A program made the position numbers and the translations under genes. From assembly GCA_030633145.1 (NCBI GenBank), contig DAOVTM010000246.1:1-6136 (forward strand): 6,136 nt of DNA, written 5' to 3'. Source of the DNA: Desulfobulbaceae bacterium (GTDB taxonomy: Bacteria; Desulfobacterota; Desulfobulbia; Desulfobulbales; Desulfobulbaceae). Each line of letters opens with the position of its first letter. Positions within the stretch are counted from its first letter, which is position 1. The notes beneath the pieces are model-generated. The model was not told the origin of the DNA. It searched no databases and was given only the letters and a program-made list of their open reading frames with translations. Shown here piece by piece: positions 1 to 6,136 of this stretch.

Positions 1-1
1 C

Positions 2-409
2 ATCACCCCGGAAGAGCGCAGTGGTATTACCCGCAAATATTTTGCAGTCGAGGTCACCCAAACCTTTGACTACACCTTTTTAAGATGGATTCTATTCGGT
101 ATTGCGCTGCTGCTGGTTTTTATCCTGCTGTGGAATCGCCTGCTGCGGCGCAAGGTGACCCAAACCACAGCCAAACTACAACAGAGCCAGGCAGACTCCC
201 AGGCCATGCTGGATGCAATTGGTGAAATTGGCGAGGGGATGTTAGTTATTGATGCGGACTACCGTATCCGTCACATGAATTCTGTGATGATCGACTGGTT
301 TGGCGAGCAGACAGGTAAGAGCTGCTATCAGGCAATTGCAGGTCTGGAACTGCCCTGTTCCTACTGTCAGGCAAAAGCTGTCATCCGACAGGGAGAGTCG
401 GTCTGCTAA
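2..409 (+). CDS. BvgS-type sensor kinase, N-terminal part (5' partial; ends at an in-frame TAA in its PAS domain)
   Basis: The frame is open from the left window edge, so the true start lies outside. The first ~25 residues (ITPEERSGITRKYF...) match the end of an SBP_bac_3-type periplasmic sensor; gene 2 has the equivalent INPEERNAIYRKHL just before its own membrane helix. One hydrophobic helix follows (fragment residues ~27-44, WILFGIALLLVFILLW), then a basic stop-transfer stretch (NRLLRRK), a short coiled coil and a PAS domain beginning near SQAMLDAIGEIGEGMLVIDAD. The PAS has cysteines at fragment residues 108, 119, 122 and 135 (C-x10-C-x2-C-x12-C). Translation stops at TAA 407-409 before the last PAS strands, and the same frame then continues into the next feature without any shift. 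Alone this piece is a membrane-anchored sensor lacking a kinase. It is most likely the front half of one kinase gene broken by a nonsense change; the next most likely explanation is a base-call error. An internal ATG at 155 exists but would omit the membrane helix, so it is not a credible start. Confidence 0.8.
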   Translation: MTPEERSGITRKYFAVEVTQTFDYTFLRWILFGIALLLVFILLWNRLLRRKVTQTTAKLQQSQADSQAMLDAIGEIGEGMLVIDADYRIRHMNSVMIDWFGEQTGKSCYQAIAGLELPCSYCQAKAVIRQGESVC

Positions 410-487
410 CACCCCCCTCTTACAGTTTGCCGCAGTTGTGATATCGCTGCCACCCCGATTCATAACCCGGACGGCAGCACCTTTAAT
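407..487 (+). other. In-frame stop and untranslated remainder of the PAS domain
   Basis: The TAA at 407-409 is followed, still in the same frame, by readable PAS sequence: HPPLTVCRSC, then DIAATPIHNPDGSTFNLEV and the hallmark MRDITDRK that ends many PAS domains. The number of residues between the upstream strand (GESV) and DIAATPI looks normal for this family, so one base substitution in a sense codon (for example TAC or TAT to TAA) explains the break; no net insertion or deletion is needed. Just after the stop there is a run of six C (412-417), a place where read errors can occur. The TVCRSC stretch replaces the usual D/N-G turn and looks less conserved than its flanks, which fits decay or a diverged cysteine-rich variant. 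Confidence 0.75.
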
Positions 488-3124
488 TTGGAGGTGATGC
501 GGGATATCACCGACCGTAAAAAAGAGCAACAGGATCTGGAGGACAGCCGTCAACAACTCACCCTCACCCTGGAGGCGGCAAATCTTGGTCTATGGGATTG
601 GCAGCCGCAGCCCGACGTAGTTCATACCAACGACATCTTCTTCACCATGCTCGGCTATTCCCCTGATGCCTTTCCAGACATGACCTCCAAACATTGGTTA
701 TCTCTGATGCACCCGGATGATATTGAATCGGTCATGGCTGTTATACAGCTTTTTGCAAATGGAGATGATTCCCTTTATCGAACTGAACATCGTCTGCGTA
801 GTGCTGATGGACAATGGCGATGGATGCTGTCTGCTGGACGGGTGGTTGCTCGTGATACTGCGGGTAAGGCGACCCGTTTTGTCGGAGTTCATATTGATAT
901 TACCGAGCAGAAACAGGCAGCCGAAGCACTTGCAAAGAGCGAAGAGCGGCTTGATCTTGCAATGTCCGTAGCCAATGACGGTATCTGGGACTGGGATGTA
1001 CAGAGCAATACGGTTCATTTTGATTCCCGCTACTACACTATGGCCGGATATGAGCCGGAGGCATTCCCCCACACCTTTGAGGAATGGAAAAAACGGGTTC
1101 ATCCTGATGATATTCAGTTGGCAATGGCTCCCTATAAGGACCTGTTTGCGGCAAAGCAAAATACCTATGATGTTGAATTCAGGTTTATGCAAAAAGATGG
1201 AAGTTATATCTGGATACGGGCAAGGGGGAAGATTGTTGAACGTGACGCACAGGGAACCCCATTGCGTTTTGTTGGAACCCACTCTGACATTACCGTGCAA
1301 AAAGAGATTGAGCAGCAGATGATCAAGGCGCAGCAACAGGCCGAGGCCGCCAACAAGGCCAAATCCGAATTTCTTGCCAATATGAGCCATGAAATCCGCA
1401 CCCCGATGAATGTCATCATTGGCATGTCCCAACTGGCCCTTGGAACAGACCTTAAGCCCATTCAGAAAAACTATATTGAAAAGGTCAACTATTCCGCAGC
1501 CACATTACTTGCCATTATTAACGACATCCTTGATTTTTCCAAGATCGAAGCGGGCAAAATGGACATGGAACTGATCGATTTTCGTTTACAATCCATTTTT
1601 GACCATATTGACACACTCATCAGGTACAAGGCGGAAGAGCAGGGACTGGAGCTGACCATTACTCTTGCCGCCGACATTCCCAAGACATTGAAAGGTGATC
1701 CTTTGCGGCTGGGACAGATCCTGATTAACCTCAGTAACAATGCGGTCAAATTTACCTCCCAGGGTAGGATAAACATCAGCGTGCAACTGCTTGAACAGCA
1801 GCAGGACAGGGCAACCCTTCAGTTTTGTGTTGCCGATACCGGTATCGGTATGACAGCAGAGCAGCAGACCGTGCTGTTTCAAGCGTTCAGCCAGGCTGAC
1901 AGTTCCACCAGTCGTAAATATGGAGGGAGTGGCCTAGGGTTGACCATCAGCAAAAAATTGATCAAATTGATGGACAGAAACGGTGCAATTTGGGTAGAAA
2001 GTGAAGCAGGTCAGGGAACCCGCTTTTTCTTTACCCTGCAACTGGCTCTGGGTGAAGCTCATAAGGTTGCCGTAGAACAGATTGATGAGGATGAAAATCT
2101 TGACCGCTTACAAGGGGCAAAGATTCTGTTAGTGGAGGATAACGAGTTAAACCAGGAAATGGCAAAGGTAATGCTTGAGGGTAAAGGTTTACTTGTCAGC
2201 CAGGTCTGGAATGGACAGGAGGCACTGGATATCCTGCAAACAGAGCAATTTGACGGGGTCTTAATGGATGTGCAGATGCCGGTCATGGATGGCTATGCCG
2301 CCACCCGTGCTATTAGAAAACTTCCTCAATTTAAAACACTTCCCATCCTTGCCCTTAGTGCCAACGTCATGGCAAGCGACCGTGCTGCGGCCAAAGCGGC
2401 AGGCATGAACGACCATATCGGCAAACCGTTTAATGTGAGTCAACTGTTAAATACCATGGGGAAGTGGATATCTGTCAAGCATCCTGTAGAGCAACCTGTT
2501 TACCAGCAGGCCGACACGGAGAAAAAGAGCATTGACAGCACAAACGAAAAAACCGGAAAATTCGAGAAACTGATCGGTATTGACAGCAAAAAAGGGCTGG
2601 CAGCCACCGAATATAATGTTACTCTCTACTGTCGGCTGTTGATTATGTTCCACACAGGTCAGAGCAAATTTGCCGAACTGTTCCAGGCTGCGCAGGCGGA
2701 TAATGACCCGCAGGCAGCAAGCCGCATCGCTCATACCCTGAAAGGCGTTGCCGGTAATATCGGGGCAGGCAAGGTGCAGCAGGCCGCCCTTGTCCTGGAG
2801 TCTGCCTGTAGGCAAAAGAAGAGCGCAGCAGATATTGAAACAGCTCTGCAACAGGTGCTGGCAGAACTTGATCCTGTTATTGAAGGATTGGAAGGGTTTA
2901 TTGCTCAGTCAGACGATGAGCAGCCAGGGCAACCTGCCGACCCTCAACAGGTTGATGCCTTGATTGAAAAGCTTAAAATACTCTTAAAAGAGCATAATAT
3001 TGAGGCATTTAAACGAAGCCAAGAGCTAAGGGCATTATTACCAGACAAGGATTTGTCTGCCTTGATTACCGCTGTTGAGAGCTTTGATTTTGAGGGTGCT
3101 GCGAAGCTTTTACCACAGATTTAG
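488..3124 (+). CDS. Hybrid sensor histidine kinase, C-terminal part: PAS_3-PAS_3-HisKA-HATPase-REC-Hpt
   Basis: Numbering assumes a TTG start at 488 (878 residues); ATG 497 is an equally good alternative. Two PAS_3-like domains lie at ~22-143 and ~155-274, each with an LW/IWDW opening, an HPDD motif and a DIT ending. A coiled-coil linker (AQQQAEAANKAKSEF) leads to HisKA with phospho-acceptor H301 in SHEIRTPMN. HATPase_c follows: N box around N417, G1 DTGIGM from D450, G2 GGSGLGL from G479. REC has E550/D551, phospho-acceptor D594 in MDVQMPVMDG, S624 and K646-P. Hpt has H749 in AHTLKG. A helical tail (~820-878) ends in FDFEGAAKLLPQI. All residues for an ATP-His-Asp-His relay are present, so selection has kept or only recently released it. 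The upstream sequence is the same reading frame beyond one TAA, so this is probably the back part of a membrane sensor rather than a gene in its own right. If reinitiated it would be a soluble kinase without the periplasmic input. Compared with gene 2 there are two extra residues after the G2 box (LMDRNGAIW against LMGGKIW). Confidence 0.85.
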   Translation: MEVMRDITDRKKEQQDLEDSRQQLTLTLEAANLGLWDWQPQPDVVHTNDIFFTMLGYSPDAFPDMTSKHWLSLMHPDDIESVMAVIQLFANGDDSLYRTEHRLRSADGQWRWMLSAGRVVARDTAGKATRFVGVHIDITEQKQAAEALAKSEERLDLAMSVANDGIWDWDVQSNTVHFDSRYYTMAGYEPEAFPHTFEEWKKRVHPDDIQLAMAPYKDLFAAKQNTYDVEFRFMQKDGSYIWIRARGKIVERDAQGTPLRFVGTHSDITVQKEIEQQMIKAQQQAEAANKAKSEFLANMSHEIRTPMNVIIGMSQLALGTDLKPIQKNYIEKVNYSAATLLAIINDILDFSKIEAGKMDMELIDFRLQSIFDHIDTLIRYKAEEQGLELTITLAADIPKTLKGDPLRLGQILINLSNNAVKFTSQGRINISVQLLEQQQDRATLQFCVADTGIGMTAEQQTVLFQAFSQADSSTSRKYGGSGLGLTISKKLIKLMDRNGAIWVESEAGQGTRFFFTLQLALGEAHKVAVEQIDEDENLDRLQGAKILLVEDNELNQEMAKVMLEGKGLLVSQVWNGQEALDILQTEQFDGVLMDVQMPVMDGYAATRAIRKLPQFKTLPILALSANVMASDRAAAKAAGMNDHIGKPFNVSQLLNTMGKWISVKHPVEQPVYQQADTEKKSIDSTNEKTGKFEKLIGIDSKKGLAATEYNVTLYCRLLIMFHTGQSKFAELFQAAQADNDPQAASRIAHTLKGVAGNIGAGKVQQAALVLESACRQKKSAADIETALQQVLAELDPVIEGLEGFIAQSDDEQPGQPADPQQVDALIEKLKILLKEHNIEAFKRSQELRALLPDKDLSALITAVESFDFEGAAKLLPQI
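490..498 (+). promoter_or_regulatory. Shine-Dalgarno-like GGAGGTGAT inside the broken PAS
   Basis: GGAGGTGAT matches the complement of the 16S rRNA 3' end over nine bases and lies about 80 bases after the premature TAA. However, it overlaps the candidate starts themselves (TTG 488, GTG 494, ATG 497), so its spacing to them is too short for ordinary initiation. The next in-frame ATG (647) is far away and inside a PAS_3 domain. The motif is also simply what the codons for the conserved PAS ending LEVMRD look like. Use as a ribosome site is therefore doubtful. Confidence 0.2.
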
Positions 3125-3154
3125 CCGCAGATTTACGCAGAAAAGCGCAGATTA
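3113..3154 (+). repeat. Degenerate CCRCAGATTTA repeat units overlapping the gene 1 stop
   Basis: Two near-identical 11-base units are visible, ccacagattta (3113-3123) and ccgcagattta (3125-3135), then cgcag (3136-3140) and a third partial unit gcgcagatta (3145-3154). The first unit encodes the last residues PQI and, with the following g, the stop TAG of gene 1, so the repeat reaches into the coding end. Sequences of the cgcagatta type recur as dispersed intergenic repeats in many environmental bacterial genomes; that comparison is from memory and not checked here. Confidence 0.55.
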
Positions 3155-3180
3155 AAGGGCATCCGTATCTTCTTTACTCT

Positions 3181-3196
3181 GGTTCCCATGCTCCAG
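3181..3196 (+). repeat. Possible fragment of a dispersed GGTTCCCATGCTCC repeat
   Basis: ggttcccatgctccag resembles one arm of the REP-like element with arms of the kind GTTCCCACGCTC/GAGCGTGGGAAC found in multiple copies in several large environmental bacterial genomes. The matching arm (cgtgggaac) is absent here, so it would be a truncated copy. The resemblance is from memory and a 16-base match can be chance. Confidence 0.25.
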
Positions 3197-3205
3197 GTAA
3201 GTGAG

Positions 3206-3227
3206 CCTGCCATAAAATTTTAGCAGG
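3206..3227 (+). promoter_or_regulatory. Inverted repeat upstream of gene 2
   Basis: CCTGC (3206-3210) and GCAGG (3223-3227) are perfect inverted arms flanking a 10-base perfect palindrome TAAAATTTTA (3213-3222), with two unpaired bases (CA) on the left. The right arm includes the only Shine-Dalgarno-like bases (AGGA, 3225-3228) before the ATG at 3241, 12 bases away, which is long spacing. The element could be an operator, or an RNA hairpin that hides the ribosome site. No clear -35/-10 pair and no T-tract terminator can be recognised in the 116-base spacer. Confidence 0.35.
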
Positions 3228-3240
3228 ATACAAATCCACT

Positions 3241-6136
3241 ATGATTATAATTCGCAACATCCTGTTAACAACCGCCCTGTTCCTCTTCATGGCAAGCCTG
3301 ATCACAGCCACTGTAACTGGAATCCAGGAACAGTCGGCACAGGACAAGGTCAGCCCCCAGCAGAAAACAGAGCTGACAAAAAAAATACAGCTAACCCCTG
3401 AGGAACAGGCATGGTTAGACGAACTTCCAGCAGTCCGGATTCCAGTCATTGATTTTCCCCCGTACATCTATTGGAAAGATGGCGCACAGGGAATTTTTGT
3501 AGAGATCATGAATCTGACAGCACGGAATGCCGGGTTCAAAGTAGTCTATTTGCAGTTGAAGAATCGAAACGATGCCATGGAAGCAGTTCGCAGCCATGAA
3601 AAATTCGATCTTGTCCCCGGTGTCGAACGTACTCCAGAGAACAATGCTTCCTTTGGTTTCCCTAACAACAAGAGACATGTTCCTCTTGTCATCTTTACTC
3701 GTGAGAAAGAACATAGTATTTATGGCCTTAATGCGCTTGACGGAAAAACTGTAACAGTGGAAAAAGGTTTTGGCTTAGTTGCAACGCTGACTAACCGTTT
3801 TCCGAAAATAAAACTCAAAATAGTTGACGGAACAGCTGAAGCCCTGAAGGCCGTCAGTACTGGTGAAGCAACTGCCTATGTGGGAATGTTAGCAACAGCG
3901 CAACATTACATTGGCTACCTGGGGTTAAACAATCTCAAGGTCGCCGCAACCTCTGGGCTGGATGACTTGAAGATCGGGGTTGCGGTTCGTAAAGACTGGC
4001 CGCAACTGCTCTCTATCATTAATAAGAGTCGAGCCGCCATCAACCCGGAAGAGCGCAATGCCATCTACCGTAAACACCTTGTAATGACAGTCGAGCATCG
4101 CACTGATTTGCGCCGGATTGCCTTAGGGATTGGCGGGCTGCTGGCTGTGGCCGGGCTGATTATCTTCATTATTCTGCGTGGTAATCGGCGTTTGCAACGG
4201 GAAATGGGGGAACGGCAACATGCTGAAAAGGAAACACAACGTCAAAAACGCTATCTGGAGACTATTGTCAACTCCACCCCAGGTATTATCTGCCTGAAAG
4301 ATGGTCAGGGACGCTTGCTGCTGGCCAATGACTTCAGCATTAAGTTATTCCAGCTTGAAGGAGTGGATTATAAGGGCAAGACGGATATTGAACTTGCTTC
4401 CTGTGGCGATTTTCACCGTGAAACATTTCTTGGCTGCATGGATACGGATAATAAGGCATGGGAACTGAAACAACCGTCCAGTTATGAAGAGCGTATTCCC
4501 CGGCCAGATGGAACACCTCTTCTCTTTGATGTGGTTAAAATACCCCTCTTTGATCAAGACGATCAACAACAGACCCTTATTGTGCTTGGTCAGGACATCA
4601 CCGAACGTAAACAGGCTGAACACCAGTTGATCGAAGCACAGCAGCAGGCCGAGGCGGCCAATCAGGCAAAATCGGAATTTCTCGCCAACATGAGCCATGA
4701 AATCCGCACCCCGATGAATGCCATTATCGGTATGTCCCAACTGGCACTGGAGGGAATCCTTGCGCCAAGAGAGAAAAATTTTATCACCAAGGCACACCAG
4801 TCTGCTGAATCTTTGCTTGGCATTATTAACGATATTCTCGATTTTTCAAAAATTGAAGCCGATAAGCTGGAGATCGAGGTCATTGATTTCAGTCTGCAAA
4901 CACTACTCGATAACCTCACCGGCATGATGGGATTAAAGACCAGTGAAAAGGGGTTGGTATTGAATATTGAAATTGGCTCGGAGGTTCCATTGATACTTAA
5001 AGGTGATCCGTTGCGCCTGGGACAGATCCTGACCAACCTTGTTAATAACGCTATAAAATTTACCAGGCAGGGCAGCATCATCATCAGCGTTCATGCCAAT
5101 GAAGATAAGGAGCAGTCGGGAAGCCATCTGCTCAATTTCTCTGTCAGCGATACCGGAATCGGCATAAGTCCGGAGCAGCAGACAAACCTCTTCCAATCGT
5201 TCAGCCAGGCCGAAAGCTCCACCAGCCGACGGTTTGGCGGCACCGGACTGGGGCTGGCGATTAGTAAAAAATTGACAAACCTGATGGGCGGAAAGATTTG
5301 GGTAGAGAGTGAAGTCGGGCAAGGCTCCTGCTTCTCCTTTTCCCTGCAAATGGAAGAGGGCGATGCCGTTTTTCTCCAACTGGAAGCCTGGCAAAACGAC
5401 GAAGCCATTATTCATCTGCGTGGAGCCAGGATTTTACTGGTTGAAGATAACGACCTGAATCAGGAGCTGGCAAGCGAGTTACTGCGCAGCATTGGTCTGC
5501 ATGTCACCACCGCCTGGGATGGCCTGGAGGCACTGGATATTCTCGACACTGCAACCTTTGACGGTATCCTGATGGATCTACAGATGCCGGTCATGGACGG
5601 TTATACCGCCACTCGTGCTATCCGCAGACAGAACAAATTCAAAACCATTCCCATCATTGCCATGACCGCAAATGTTATGTCCGGCGACCGGGATAAGACC
5701 GAGGCGGCAGGCATGAACGATCATATCGGCAAGCCGCTTGATGTGAACCTGATGTTCAACACGATGGCTAAGTGGATTACGCCTGCCCATCCCTCCACCA
5801 ATACGGCAAGAGAAAAACCAGAGGAATCGCTCCCCCCGGCAGAGGGTTGGGATGAAGGGTTAAACGGCATCGACACCGCTAAAGGGCTGGCAACTACTGA
5901 ACAGGATTTCTCACTTTACAGACGGCTGCTGATTCTGTTTCATGCAGGGCAAGGCAACTTTGCCGAACTGTTTAAGGCTGCACAGGATGATACGAATCCA
6001 GAAGCTGATACGGATTCACAAGCTGCTACCCGTGTTGCTCATACCCTGAAAGGTGTTGCCGGTAATATCGGCGCAAGCGGTGTTCAGCAGGCAGCCTCTG
6101 TTCTGGAATCTGCCTGTGATCAGAAAAAAAGTGCAG
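3241..6136 (+). CDS. BvgS-type hybrid sensor histidine kinase: SBP-TM-PAS-HisKA-HATPase-REC-Hpt (3' partial)
   Basis: ATG 3241 is the first start codon after the upstream in-frame stop (TGA 3202) and is followed by a signal/anchor sequence (RNILLTTALFLFMASLITATV). Residues ~51-280 form an SBP_bac_3-like periplasmic domain, opening with LTPEEQAWLDELPAVRIPV and containing DLVPGVERTPEN. One membrane helix (~293-312) leads to a coiled linker and one PAS (~338-457, ending GQDITERKQ). HisKA has H486 in SHEIRTPMN; HATPase_c has N603 in the N box, DTGIGI from D637 and GGTGLGL from G666. REC has E735/D736, phospho-acceptor D779 in MDLQMPVMDG, T809 and K831-P. Hpt has H934 in AHTLKG. The window ends at residue 965; by comparison with gene 1 roughly 100 residues are missing. 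It is expected to bind a small solute in the periplasm and drive a His-Asp-His relay to a response regulator not seen here; the ligand cannot be told from sequence. It is a tandem paralogue of the upstream gene with a simpler PAS section. The Hpt carries an 18-bp internal duplication. Confidence 0.95.
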   Translation, partial: MIIIRNILLTTALFLFMASLITATVTGIQEQSAQDKVSPQQKTELTKKIQLTPEEQAWLDELPAVRIPVIDFPPYIYWKDGAQGIFVEIMNLTARNAGFKVVYLQLKNRNDAMEAVRSHEKFDLVPGVERTPENNASFGFPNNKRHVPLVIFTREKEHSIYGLNALDGKTVTVEKGFGLVATLTNRFPKIKLKIVDGTAEALKAVSTGEATAYVGMLATAQHYIGYLGLNNLKVAATSGLDDLKIGVAVRKDWPQLLSIINKSRAAINPEERNAIYRKHLVMTVEHRTDLRRIALGIGGLLAVAGLIIFIILRGNRRLQREMGERQHAEKETQRQKRYLETIVNSTPGIICLKDGQGRLLLANDFSIKLFQLEGVDYKGKTDIELASCGDFHRETFLGCMDTDNKAWELKQPSSYEERIPRPDGTPLLFDVVKIPLFDQDDQQQTLIVLGQDITERKQAEHQLIEAQQQAEAANQAKSEFLANMSHEIRTPMNAIIGMSQLALEGILAPREKNFITKAHQSAESLLGIINDILDFSKIEADKLEIEVIDFSLQTLLDNLTGMMGLKTSEKGLVLNIEIGSEVPLILKGDPLRLGQILTNLVNNAIKFTRQGSIIISVHANEDKEQSGSHLLNFSVSDTGIGISPEQQTNLFQSFSQAESSTSRRFGGTGLGLAISKKLTNLMGGKIWVESEVGQGSCFSFSLQMEEGDAVFLQLEAWQNDEAIIHLRGARILLVEDNDLNQELASELLRSIGLHVTTAWDGLEALDILDTATFDGILMDLQMPVMDGYTATRAIRRQNKFKTIPIIAMTANVMSGDRDKTEAAGMNDHIGKPLDVNLMFNTMAKWITPAHPSTNTAREKPEESLPPAEGWDEGLNGIDTAKGLATTEQDFSLYRRLLILFHAGQGNFAELFKAAQDDTNPEADTDSQAATRVAHTLKGVAGNIGASGVQQAASVLESACDQKKSA
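5989..6024 (+). repeat. 18-bp tandem duplication inside the Hpt coding region of gene 2
   Basis: Units 5989-6006 (gatacgaatccagaagct) and 6007-6024 (gatacggattcacaagct) agree at 15 of 18 bases and encode DTNPEA and DTDSQA (residues 917-922 and 923-928). The same place in gene 1 has a single, shorter stretch (ADNDPQAAS). The frame is kept, and the extra six residues lie shortly before the helix bearing H934. Confidence 0.75.

Noticed and set aside
300..497. Overlapping plus-strand frame across the premature stop, which could suggest a programmed frameshift around the TAA
   Set aside because: The PAS sequence continues in the original frame on both sides of the TAA, and the alternative frame gives no PAS-like residues.
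698..1432. Long open frames on the minus strand (also 4345-4797 and 4933-5415)
   Set aside because: They lie opposite strongly conserved PAS, HisKA and HATPase codons, have no recognisable protein features, and mirror each other because the two kinase genes are homologous.
3113..3154. CRISPR array
   Set aside because: Units are about 11 bases and adjacent, without spacers of regular length.
3160..3220. Sigma-70 promoter for gene 2 using taaaat as the -10 box
   Set aside because: No acceptable -35 hexamer at 16-18 bases upstream, and taaaat is part of the palindrome.
3125..3240. A small gene, sRNA, or rho-independent terminator in the spacer
   Set aside because: Only 116 bases, no start with a coding-like frame, and no GC-rich hairpin followed by a T run; only repeats and the palindrome can be supported.

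Overview
The window is occupied almost entirely by two consecutive, same-strand, paralogous genes for BvgS-type hybrid sensor histidine kinases. Each follows one plan: a periplasmic solute-binding-like sensor, one membrane helix, PAS domain(s), HisKA, HATPase_c, a receiver (REC) and a C-terminal histidine phosphotransfer (Hpt) domain. Base composition is balanced and the standard code is used. The long PAS-rich phosphorelay proteins and a PAS domain carrying a CxxC motif are common in environmental Deltaproteobacteria (Desulfobacterota, for example the Desulfobulbales) and in some large Gammaproteobacteria. This lineage guess is inference only, because no taxonomic marker is present.

Region 1 (2-3124) is one ancestral reading frame interrupted by a single in-frame TAA at 407-409. 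The 5' part is the end of the periplasmic sensor, the membrane helix and most of a cysteine-rich PAS domain. After the stop the same frame continues with the rest of that PAS domain, two PAS_3-type domains, HisKA, HATPase_c, REC and Hpt, ending at a TAG at 3122-3124. The gene is therefore a nonsense-disrupted kinase, a split pair, or a sequencing error. The part from 488 onward still has every catalytic residue.

Region 2 (3125-3240) is a short spacer. It holds a degenerate repeat whose first unit supplies the stop codon of gene 1, a possible fragment of a second dispersed repeat, and an inverted repeat just upstream of gene 2.

Region 3 (3241-6136) is gene 2, intact as far as seen but cut by the window edge inside its Hpt domain. 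It has a signal/anchor sequence, one SBP_bac_3-like domain, one membrane helix, one PAS, HisKA, HATPase_c, REC and Hpt.

Both kinases should run a His-Asp-His relay (H301-D594-H749 in the gene 1 remainder, H486-D779-H934 in gene 2). They would hand phosphate to a response regulator that is not in this window. The kinase, receiver and Hpt parts of the two genes are nearly identical in places at DNA level while the PAS sections differ, which indicates tandem duplication followed by sensor divergence. I see no wholly new system. The points worth a second look are the in-frame stop, the cysteine-rich PAS, the repeat at the gene 1 terminus and an 18-bp duplication in the gene 2 Hpt domain.
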